From Acidobacteria bacterium Ga0077534 (GTDB lineage: Bacteria > Acidobacteriota > Blastocatellia > Pyrinomonadales > Pyrinomonadaceae): a stretch of 64,000 nucleotides of DNA. The notes under the pieces were generated by a model, which did not search any database, was not told the DNA's origin, and worked only from the letters and a program-made list of their open reading frames with translations. Both the position numbers and the translations under genes were made by a program. The first letter of the stretch is position 1, and each line of letters starts with the position of its first letter. The stretch spans positions 62,001 through 126,000 of the forward strand of contig LNEI01000026.1 of the NCBI GenBank assembly GCA_001464455.1, in the 5' to 3' direction. Positions 35,101-42,431 of the stretch are shown here, piece by piece.

Positions 35101-37052
35101 TTGTTTTCAATGTATGGACGAGATTGTACTACATAGATCCGACCGCCGAGAATACCCCATTCGATATCCTGCTCCTTCTTTCCACCAAATGCAGTTCGGA
35201 TACTGATTGCCGCCTTGGCAAGATTTCGCACCTGCAGGTCAGTGAGGACGCGTTTTTGCGGCCCGGCGCATTTATCGACGGTCTCCTTGAGGTCCCCCGC
35301 ATCGTCAAACGCTAAGGCATTCTCCTGCTGTGAGAGTGTCATTACAACGACTGAATTTGATCGCGGATTAAACAGGATCTGTTCCGGGATGCCGTTATTA
35401 TTAACGACGCGAGAATTGTGCCCGCAAACGGCGCTGATGTAAACGGCATTGCGGCTGCGGTCATCGAAAGGATCCTTAGTTATCATCACCCCGCCCTTTT
35501 CCATATCGATGCCGAGCTGGATGAGTGCCGACATGTAGACGTCCTGCTGACTGACGTAGTTTCGCACGCGTGCCTCGTATGCTTCGAACTTCCAAAGCGA
35601 AGCCCAGACGCGCTTGACCGCATCGATCAGCTTATCCTCGTTGATCACATTCGGCACGCTCGAATACAGACCGGCACCACTGAAATTTGGCAGATCTTCT
35701 GCATTTGAAGAGCTGCGCACAAAGACCGATCTCCCGCCGAGCTGCGTTTTCCATTTTTCTATGATCGCGGCCCGCAGCTCCGGGTCGAACTCGCCGGCTT
35801 CAATAGATTTGCGATACTCGTCAAGCTTTTGGCGGCGGTAGCGGGGATTGTGGATGAACTCGAGGTCTTCGCTCAGCTCATCCATGACGGTGTCCAGCTC
35901 GTTTTCGCGCATGAACTTTTCATACCAGTGAAACGGAACCGAAAACCCGTCAGGTATCGAGATGCCGGCGATCCGATTATTCATCATCTCGCCGAGATTC
36001 GCGGCTTTGGAACCGAAAATTATGCTGTCCTTCTTTCGCATCTCACGAAGGGCGGCAAGTTTCGTCGTTTTGAGATCGACCGGCGGTATCTGCTGATCGG
36101 GCGAGACGAACTTCGGAAGATCCTCGGTCGATGCACGCTGAAGCGAATAATCCGTCAGATTTGCTTCGAGCTTAAAAACAAACGTGTTGTATTCCCGAAA
36201 CAGCTTGTCGGCGTCCTTGATGTAGACGTTCGGAACGTTCCAGCCTTTCGCCAGGATATTGATATGCGAGAGCGGCGACGATGGTTTGGCAAGGATGATC
36301 CCGCGAACCGGCGGCAGCGTGATCGGCAGTTCTTTGAGCACGATGATCTCGTTGCTACCTATTTCGACCGTGTCATCGAGCTTATCGATGATATGGATAC
36401 GGCCGACTGCTGTGCCCGTGTTTAGGGCAAGGTAAGCCTGATTCTTGCTCAGCTCATCCTGCAAAACGCGATCGATGCCGATCGATGCCGTAGCATCTTC
36501 CTGCCGGATCGAGTTTGGTTTGTAAAAGACTTTCTGAAAGAAATTACGGTTGATGACGTCGTTCGCTGTCTTGATGATCTCGCCCGAAGCGAGGTCGCCT
36601 TCCCAAAGCTCCCAGGTGAATTTCTCAACTGTTTTCTGCCAGGCGATAGTTCCCACTATAAAGCGACGATCAAGATCGATATAGATCGGCTTGAAAACAT
36701 CGGCCCCGCGGGGAACTAGATAAGTCGCGAGCAGAAAATCCTTGTGAAAACGATATTTTTGCGAATTAACGAAATAGACCTTGTTCTTTGCCCGCCGGTC
36801 AATGACGAACATCGCGTGCGGCATCGCGTACGGCGTGTTTGGATGGTAAGTACGTCGGATGAGGTCGAAATCGGCCTGTGAGGCAACTTTTGGCAAGCTG
36901 TTCTTCGGCGAATCCGGCTTATGGCTCATCGCACCTTTCGGTTCGCGGGTCGGCGTGGGCTTTCGCGACATCTGGCCAAACGCCGAACTGTGCGAGCCAA
37001 TAAGCACCGCGATCGAGAGCGATAAAAGGATATTTGTAATGATACGCCGCAT
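35097..37052 (-). CDS. Exported PEP/pyruvate-dikinase-like protein with swivel-then-ATP-grasp order
   Basis: 651 residues with a signal peptide (MRRIITNILLSLSIAVLIG, cleavage near AFGQ). Residues 60-235 are unassigned. Residues 245-300 resemble the phosphohistidine swivel domain, with His263 in PLSHINILAKG. Residues 335-650 are a PPDK-type ATP-grasp domain (GSKAANLGEMM, VRSSSNAEDLPNFSGAGLYS, WASLWKFEAYEAR) ending in IEWGILGGRIYVVQSRP. The swivel-before-ATP-grasp order is that of plant glucan water dikinases, not of PEP synthase or PPDK. The C-terminal sequences also resemble GWD from memory. Substrate unknown; a glucan is a hypothesis. An internal Met28 could give a cytoplasmic form. It overlaps the lipoprotein gene by four bases. 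Confidence 0.75.
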   Translation of the reverse strand: MRRIITNILLSLSIAVLIGSHSSAFGQMSRKPTPTREPKGAMSHKPDSPKNSLPKVASQADFDLIRRTYHPNTPYAMPHAMFVIDRRAKNKVYFVNSQKYRFHKDFLLATYLVPRGADVFKPIYIDLDRRFIVGTIAWQKTVEKFTWELWEGDLASGEIIKTANDVINRNFFQKVFYKPNSIRQEDATASIGIDRVLQDELSKNQAYLALNTGTAVGRIHIIDKLDDTVEIGSNEIIVLKELPITLPPVRGIILAKPSSPLSHINILAKGWNVPNVYIKDADKLFREYNTFVFKLEANLTDYSLQRASTEDLPKFVSPDQQIPPVDLKTTKLAALREMRKKDSIIFGSKAANLGEMMNNRIAGISIPDGFSVPFHWYEKFMRENELDTVMDELSEDLEFIHNPRYRRQKLDEYRKSIEAGEFDPELRAAIIEKWKTQLGGRSVFVRSSSNAEDLPNFSGAGLYSSVPNVINEDKLIDAVKRVWASLWKFEAYEARVRNYVSQQDVYMSALIQLGIDMEKGGVMITKDPFDDRSRNAVYISAVCGHNSRVVNNNGIPEQILFNPRSNSVVVMTLSQQENALAFDDAGDLKETVDKCAGPQKRVLTDLQVRNLAKAAISIRTAFGGKKEQDIEWGILGGRIYVVQSRPYIENK

Positions 37053-37130
37053 AATTGTAAACAGAATTTAGTTTGATGCCGGAAGGAGTCGACAGCGTTT
37101 CTTACTAAAATTCTAAGCCAGCGCCGCTGA

Positions 37131-38384
37131 TTACCGCAAAACCCCTTCGATCGCGTCACACGCGGTACGCGAACCATCTTCCCCACCGACAATGCTTTTG
37201 AGCTCCGACGCCTTCGAGCAGTAGCTGTCATCGCCCAGCACTTTCGAAATAGCATCGACGGCGGTTAGCGAGTTGTATTCCGTGCGGTATATGACCTCGG
37301 CAACCCCGGCGCGTTTGCACCGGGCCGCATTGTCAGGCTGGTCGTGACTAAACGGCACGATCACGTGCGGCACACCGGCGCGAAGCACCTGGCCCGTCGT
37401 TCCAACTCCCGCTTGATGCACAACGCAGGCTGCGCGAGGAAAGATAAGCGAGAACGGAGCGTATTCAGCGGCAAAAATATCATCGGTCAATCCGGACGGC
37501 AACTTCTGATCGCGTCCATATATTACAACGGCCCGGCGGCCCAGTTCCTTAGCGGCACGAACGCTTTCGTCAAAAAAATCACCCGCATCCATCACGGCCG
37601 CTGAGCCTAGTGTGAAAACCAACGGCGGTTCTCCGTCCTCCAGAAATCTTTGCAAAGCCGGATCAAGTTCTGTCGTTCCGCTTTCGTCGTAGAAACAGAC
37701 GCCGGTCTGAACAGTCTGAGCTGGCCAATCTGACTGCGGTCGAGCGAGAGCTTTCGAAAACATCGCAAGATGCAAGAGCGGCGAGAATTTGTCGGTTAAT
37801 ATCGGATTGTGATCTTCATTCAGACCAAGTTCGCGTCGAAACTCGCGGTATTCGCTGAGCCACGAATTCATCACTGCCCTCATTACCACCTGCATTCCCT
37901 GATGAAAGAACGTCGGTAGCGACCAAGCCATTTCCATCAACCGCGACTGCATGTAGATGCTAGGATCGCTGGCAGAGAACATTGAAATAGGTGCGAGACT
38001 CGTCGAGATCCAGGGCACGCCCGACTTCCTTGACGCAGCGTCCGCCGCATAAACTATCTCGCCGCTCAGGAAAGCATCAGCCCCGTCGATCGCCGCCAGT
38101 AGATCTTCGTACATCTCGCGGATGTTAGCGACGATTAGTTCCTTGATGATAAATTCCGACCCTTTCGCCGCATCCATTGCCTTGCGATGCAGTTCGGTGT
38201 CGTCGATGTCGACATTCGGCCTCAACGGCTTAAACTCGAAGCCAAGGCCGTCGATCTTTTCGCGATAGCCTTCCCAGGTATTGATGACGGCTTCATGGCC
38301 GCGGTTTTTGAGTTCGAAAGCTAGAGCGATCATCGGGTGAAGATCACCGAGGGAACCGATTGTCGATAGTACGATTCTTGCCAT
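37131..38384 (-). CDS. GT1-family glycosyltransferase (UGT/MGT-like)
   Basis: About 417 residues from ATG 38384 (MARIVLSTIGSLGDLHPMIAL), the typical start of this family. Donor-site features are in the C-terminal half: PLVFTLGSAAVMDAG, then FPRAACVVHQAGVGTTGQVLRAGVPHVIVPFSHDQPDNA, with the His and the DQ pair expected for nucleotide-sugar binding. It would glycosylate a lipid, sterol-like or secondary metabolite acceptor. No associated biosynthetic genes are adjacent. An in-frame GTG at 38399 lies inside the neighbouring repeat and was not used. Confidence 0.88.
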   Translation of the reverse strand: MARIVLSTIGSLGDLHPMIALAFELKNRGHEAVINTWEGYREKIDGLGFEFKPLRPNVDIDDTELHRKAMDAAKGSEFIIKELIVANIREMYEDLLAAIDGADAFLSGEIVYAADAASRKSGVPWISTSLAPISMFSASDPSIYMQSRLMEMAWSLPTFFHQGMQVVMRAVMNSWLSEYREFRRELGLNEDHNPILTDKFSPLLHLAMFSKALARPQSDWPAQTVQTGVCFYDESGTTELDPALQRFLEDGEPPLVFTLGSAAVMDAGDFFDESVRAAKELGRRAVVIYGRDQKLPSGLTDDIFAAEYAPFSLIFPRAACVVHQAGVGTTGQVLRAGVPHVIVPFSHDQPDNAARCKRAGVAEVIYRTEYNSLTAVDAISKVLGDDSYCSKASELKSIVGGEDGSRTACDAIEGVLR

Positions 38385-38391
38385 TAAGATC

Positions 38392-38483
38392 GGCACCACC
38401 TGCGTAGGCGGGTGGTGAGCAATGTTGAATTTGGGAGGGAAATGTTCCTGTGGTGCCGCCCGCTCACGCAGGTGGTTCTGACT
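38392..38483 (-). repeat. Inverted pair of the dispersed 3'-end repeat
   Basis: Plus-strand CACCACCTGCGTAGGCGGGT (from 38394) and, inverted, ACCACCTGCGTGAGCGGGCGG-like copy at 38456-38476, with about 40 bases between. The second copy carries the AGTCAGAACC head and encodes the last codons of the 60-residue protein. The pair could fold into a long hairpin. Confidence 0.7.
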
Positions 38484-38646
38484 CGCGTTCCGCCAAGCGT
38501 TTCTTGATCTGAAACCTCATCCCAAGAAAATAGCTGCACACGCCAACGGCAAATGCTGCAAACGCCCAGTCAAAATTGTCCTGCCACAAAAAATAAGCGG
38601 CAGACCCAACAAGGATCACCGCTAATATTTGAAACGCTAATGTCAT
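38464..38646 (-). CDS. Small two-helix membrane protein of unknown function
   Basis: 60 residues: two predicted transmembrane helices (LAFQILAVILVGSAAYFLW and WAFAAFAVGVCSYFLGM) and a basic tail RFQIKKRLAERESEPPA. The final SEPPA and stop are encoded by the dispersed repeat, so the original C-terminus may have been altered by repeat insertion. It starts seven bases after the stop of the DUF4126 gene, which suggests co-translation. No clear ribosome site. Function unknown. Confidence 0.6.
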   Translation of the reverse strand: MTLAFQILAVILVGSAAYFLWQDNFDWAFAAFAVGVCSYFLGMRFQIKKRLAERESEPPA

Positions 38647-38653
38647 TTAAAGG

Positions 38654-39280
38654 TCAACCCGCCTTGCGTGCTACGCTTTCAAAACTTTCGCCGCGGAAAA
38701 AAGCTCCAACGGCCTTGAACAACCTGATTATCGCACGTATGACTTTTGGAAAGAACCAGATGAACGCGATCAGAAAGATTCCGAGCACGGCAGCGATAAT
38801 GACCGGAGCAAAGACTGCCAGAAACGTGCCGAGAAATGCGATCGCATCCTCGACGAGCGACAGAACCCAGTTCGATACTGGCTCGGGTGAAAAATTTGCA
38901 CCTATACGGGCAGCAGCTTTCGTTCCGTGCGAAGCAAAAGCAAGCCCGCCGCCGACGAGCGCTGCAGGTATGGTAATGCTCGGGTCGAGATCGGTCGTCG
39001 CCGCATAAGCCACGATCGCCCCGGCGGGAACACGAATAAATGTATGGACCACGTCCCAAATACTGTCAACGTACGGGATCTTGTCCGCAAAAAACTCGAT
39101 CAGATACAACCCGCCCGCAAAGCCGATCACCCACCAGTTATCAAGCACATCCAACCCGCCGGGGAGCTTGGTGGCACCAAATTTTTGCAATAAACCGAGG
39201 ACGCTCACGGTTGCGTACAGGTTGATACCTGATGTCCAAGCGGTGCCCAGAGCTAAACTAAGTGTTGAGAACCATTCCAT
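38654..39280 (-). CDS. DUF4126 family membrane protein
   Basis: 208 residues. Matches the DUF4126 pattern: ALGTAWTSGINLYATVSVLGL at the N-terminus, DNWWVIGFAGGLYLIEFFADKIPYVDSIWD, PAALVGGGLAFASHGTKAAARIGAN, then a long C-terminal helix. Four or five transmembrane segments; inner membrane. The family has no established function. It is followed by the 60-residue membrane protein, likely in the same transcript. Confidence 0.85.
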   Translation of the reverse strand: MEWFSTLSLALGTAWTSGINLYATVSVLGLLQKFGATKLPGGLDVLDNWWVIGFAGGLYLIEFFADKIPYVDSIWDVVHTFIRVPAGAIVAYAATTDLDPSITIPAALVGGGLAFASHGTKAAARIGANFSPEPVSNWVLSLVEDAIAFLGTFLAVFAPVIIAAVLGIFLIAFIWFFPKVIRAIIRLFKAVGAFFRGESFESVARKAG

Positions 39281-39331
39281 TGGCTGATCTCCCTCTCTCT
39301 AGATCTTTGCATCGCGATTCTAACACACGAT

Positions 39332-40693
39332 TTACGCTTCCAGATCCTCGTCGGTTCCGCTCGTCTCATCCTTTTTGTAACCAAATTTTTCTAGCCGATA
39401 CTGGAGGGTCCGAAACGTTAGCCCAAGCAGTTTCGCCGACTTTGTGATGTTATTGTCCGTGCGAGCCATAGCTTGCATTATCAGGCTGCGTTCGACGTCT
39501 TCGAAATTTACGCCTTCGGGCGGGAGTTTGAATTGATCGGCCGTACTCGACGATACTGAGCCTCCGCCGGCGGTCATTTCGGGCGGCAGATCGTCGAGCG
39601 TTACGGTGTCGTCTTCGCAGAGGAGAATCGCACGCTCCAATGCCGATTCGAGCTGCCGGACATTGCCGGGGTAGCTGTAATCGTCGAGCAGCCGTTTGGC
39701 GTCGGTCGAGAACGTGATCTTTCGATTCGTGCCGCGAGTGTGCTTTTTGACGAAATAATCCATCAGGACTGGAATGTCGGTACGCCGCTCGCGAAGTGCC
39801 GGCAACTCGATCGATAGAACGTTCAGCCGATAATAAAGGTCTTCGCGAAAACGCTTTTCACTCACCATGTGGAGCAGGTCGCGGTTAGTCGCGGTGACAA
39901 CACGGACATCCACGTTGAGTTCGCGAACGCCGCCCACGCGACGGATCTGCCTTTCCTGCAACGCCCTCAAGATCTTTGCCTGAAGCGCGATATCGAGTTC
40001 GCCTATCTCATCAAGGAACAGCGTTCCGCCGTCAGCGATCTCGAAAAGGCCTTTTTTGTCGGAAACGGCTCCAGTAAAAGAACCTTTTTCGTGGCCGAAC
40101 AGTTCGCTTTCGAGCAGGTTTTCATTGATCGCGGCACAGTTTACCGCCTGGAAAACCTCGTTCGAACGAAGGCTGTTCTTGTGGATCGAGCGGGCGATCA
40201 ATTCTTTTCCGGTACCGCTTTCGCCGCGGATCAGGACCGTGGAGTTGGATTTTGCGATCTTTAGGATCAGCTTCTTGACCTTGTCCATCTCGGGCGAAAC
40301 GGAAATGATCTCGGCATCAAGTGTGGTGAGCTTCTTCAGTGCCCGAGACACCGTTTCGAGGAGCTTTTCGCTGTCGTAAGGCTTTTGCAAATACTCGAAC
40401 GCACCAAGCCGAAGGGCGTCGACGGCCGAATCGATCGTACCGTGTGCGGTGAGCAGAATGACGATGATAGATTTATCGAAATCCGTTAGCGATTTGAGCA
40501 GTTCGAGCCCGCTCATGCCGGTCATCTTAAGATCGGTCAGAACAAGATCAAAATGGCGGTCCGCCACAAACTTCATTGCCGCTTCGCCCGAAGACGCGGT
40601 CGTTACATCGTATCCTTCGCCCGAAAGGATCGTTTCAAGTATTTCCCTTTGATTTTTCTCATCATCAACGACGAGTATCGACTTTCTTGCCAT
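39332..40693 (-). CDS. NtrC-family sigma-54-dependent response regulator, paired with kinase
   Basis: 453 residues from ATG 40693 (MARKSILVVDDEK); the longer frame would start inside the repeat. Receiver domain with phosphoacceptor Asp54 (LVLTDLKMTGM). AAA+ domain with Walker A GESGTGKELIARSIH and the sigma-54-contact loop written GSFTGA rather than the canonical GAFTGA. C-terminal Fis-type helix-turn-helix (NNITKSAKLLGLTFRTLQYRLE). It should activate sigma-54 promoters after phosphorylation. The sensor kinase gene directly upstream is its expected partner. Ser for Ala in the loop is a natural variant in some activators. Confidence 0.94.
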   Translation of the reverse strand: MARKSILVVDDEKNQREILETILSGEGYDVTTASSGEAAMKFVADRHFDLVLTDLKMTGMSGLELLKSLTDFDKSIIVILLTAHGTIDSAVDALRLGAFEYLQKPYDSEKLLETVSRALKKLTTLDAEIISVSPEMDKVKKLILKIAKSNSTVLIRGESGTGKELIARSIHKNSLRSNEVFQAVNCAAINENLLESELFGHEKGSFTGAVSDKKGLFEIADGGTLFLDEIGELDIALQAKILRALQERQIRRVGGVRELNVDVRVVTATNRDLLHMVSEKRFREDLYYRLNVLSIELPALRERRTDIPVLMDYFVKKHTRGTNRKITFSTDAKRLLDDYSYPGNVRQLESALERAILLCEDDTVTLDDLPPEMTAGGGSVSSSTADQFKLPPEGVNFEDVERSLIMQAMARTDNNITKSAKLLGLTFRTLQYRLEKFGYKKDETSGTDEDLEA

Positions 40694-40706
40694 AAGTTTC
40701 CTGTCC

Positions 40707-40804
40707 GAGCCGCCTGCGTTAGCGGGCTGCAATGAACGTTGTTTGTTTCGAACTTGAGTTGAAGATGGCTCACGTTCGTCCCGCGCTTACGCAGGTGGTT
40801 CTGA
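40707..40804 (-). repeat. Second inverted pair of the dispersed 3'-end repeat
   Basis: Plus-strand CCGCCTGCGTTAGCGGG (about 40710-40726), and inverted AGTCAGAACCACCTGCGTAA ending near 40784, separated by about 55 bases. The headed copy encodes SEPPA and the stop of the sensor kinase. Confidence 0.7.
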
Positions 40805-42292
40805 CTTGGGTAATTTTACCGTAAACTTCGTTCCCTTACCCACGACCGACTCGACATCGATCCTGCCACTATGCATCTCAACTATCTTCTGCACGATCGC
40901 GAGTCCAAGACCGGTGCCCGTTTCTTTTGTTGAAAAGTAGGGTTCGAATATCTTTGAGAGGCTTTCCTCGGGAATCCCGTTGCCCGTGTCCGTGATCTCG
41001 AAATCGACGTATTCTCCGCTTTCGTCGGCTGAGATCTTGATCGTCAGGCGGCCGCCGTCGCGCTCCATTGACTGTATGGCATTGATAAATAGGTTATTAA
41101 AAACGGAACGAAGAAACTCGGGGTCGCCGATTACTTGGGGCACATTTTCGTGCTCGACTATGCCGATCGTGACGTTTTTGTCCTCGGCTTCGATCTCCGC
41201 GATTCGGAGCGAGTCGGCGATTGCTTCTCGGGCGTCGATTTGGCGAAGATTTGCTTTTGCAGGCCGCGAATAGTTTAGAAAATCAGAGATCTGCTGATTG
41301 ATCCGGGCGACTTCACCTTTTAATTGCGAAGTTAGTTTTTCAAAGGTCGCACGCTTCTCCGGATCGTCCGGGGAGTACTTAGAACGAAGATGATCGAGCG
41401 TTAAGTTGATGTAATTAAGCGGATTACGAATCTCATGAGCGATCGCCGAGCCGAGCCGCCCGACGACCGCACTCTTCTCCGCCTGCCGCAGCTGCTCTTC
41501 GAGCTCGCGAGATTTTTCAAGTTCGGCGGCCATGTCGTTGAAATTGACTGACAATTGACCGATCTCATCGGAGCGGTTTATGTCGGGGACGCGAACGTGT
41601 AGATTTCCTTCAGCAACTTGCCTCGCAGCGTCAGACAAGTTTGCGATCGGTCGGGTAAATCGCCAGACGAGCAACAAAGTTATCAACGACGAAACAAGAA
41701 GGATTCCTAGCGTAAAAACTAGTGGCTGGGCAGCTCGTCGGGCGGCAGCGGTCTTATCATTTCTTACCAGGACCATTACGTAATAACGGCCAAGGCTAGT
41801 ATCGATCGGGATGGCGTAGGCTTCGTCAGGCCGATATTTATTCTCTTCGGTTTTTCGGTTTGGAAAGTTCTTTAGATCATCGCCGAGCCTCGCCCCTTCC
41901 ATTAGCGGTGGTAGATCGGTCAACTCGCTAAGCCGTTTGTAAACGATATTCTCGTTCTCGTCGTAAGTCGGCAAATAATTTGGGCTGAGACTGTCAGTAA
42001 CGCGCCATTCATTATCGATAATAAGCACGTCGCGAATTCCATCTTTTGTTTCTGCGTCAAAATAGCTCTGGTCCGTTCCATCGTATAGGTCCTTGACTCG
42101 AATATCCTGCAGCGTGAGACTGCGGAATCCAAGGTTCATCCCTGCGATCAGCGCACGGAACTGATACTCGCGTCGAGCGTTGTTTTCGGTCTGCGTCTGG
42201 AGGTTTAAGTAGTATTGAAATCCTATCGTCGCAATGAGAAGCACTGCCAGTATCAGCAGCAATCTTCCGCGGAATGTATTGAAGAACCTCAT
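40787..42292 (-). CDS. Membrane sensor histidine kinase (HAMP, HisKA, HATPase)
   Basis: 501 residues. Transmembrane helix 1 at about 9-28, an extracytoplasmic sensor region 30-190, helix 2 at about 190-211, HAMP 211-265, phosphoacceptor His286 in GSAIAHEIRNPLN, then an ATPase with N-box NLFINAIQS, G1 DTGNGIP and G2 GTGLGLAIV. It should phosphorylate the NtrC-type regulator encoded just downstream. The sensor domain resembles PAS-like or dCache-type periplasmic domains in size only. The C-terminal SEPPA is encoded by the dispersed repeat. Confidence 0.94.
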   Translation of the reverse strand: MRFFNTFRGRLLLILAVLLIATIGFQYYLNLQTQTENNARREYQFRALIAGMNLGFRSLTLQDIRVKDLYDGTDQSYFDAETKDGIRDVLIIDNEWRVTDSLSPNYLPTYDENENIVYKRLSELTDLPPLMEGARLGDDLKNFPNRKTEENKYRPDEAYAIPIDTSLGRYYVMVLVRNDKTAAARRAAQPLVFTLGILLVSSLITLLLVWRFTRPIANLSDAARQVAEGNLHVRVPDINRSDEIGQLSVNFNDMAAELEKSRELEEQLRQAEKSAVVGRLGSAIAHEIRNPLNYINLTLDHLRSKYSPDDPEKRATFEKLTSQLKGEVARINQQISDFLNYSRPAKANLRQIDAREAIADSLRIAEIEAEDKNVTIGIVEHENVPQVIGDPEFLRSVFNNLFINAIQSMERDGGRLTIKISADESGEYVDFEITDTGNGIPEESLSKIFEPYFSTKETGTGLGLAIVQKIVEMHSGRIDVESVVGKGTKFTVKLPKSEPPA

Positions 42293-42321
42293 CCTATTTA
42301 CGATGCGCCAAAGAAAACCGC

Positions 42322-42350
42322 TTGCCCCGGTACGCCTTGAATGTTATAGT
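42322..42350 (+). promoter_or_regulatory. Extended -10 promoter of the transpeptidase-like gene
   Basis: TTGCCC (42322-42327), 17-base spacer ending in TGT, then TATAGT (42345-42350). Leader of about 75 bases to the ATG at 42432. Confidence 0.6.
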
Positions 42351-42431
42351 CTTTAATAGACATTGCGCAAACAGCCCCTAAAACGGGCTTATCCAACAAA
42401 CCCAATACAAGTCGAGGCCCGTAGGTAAAGC

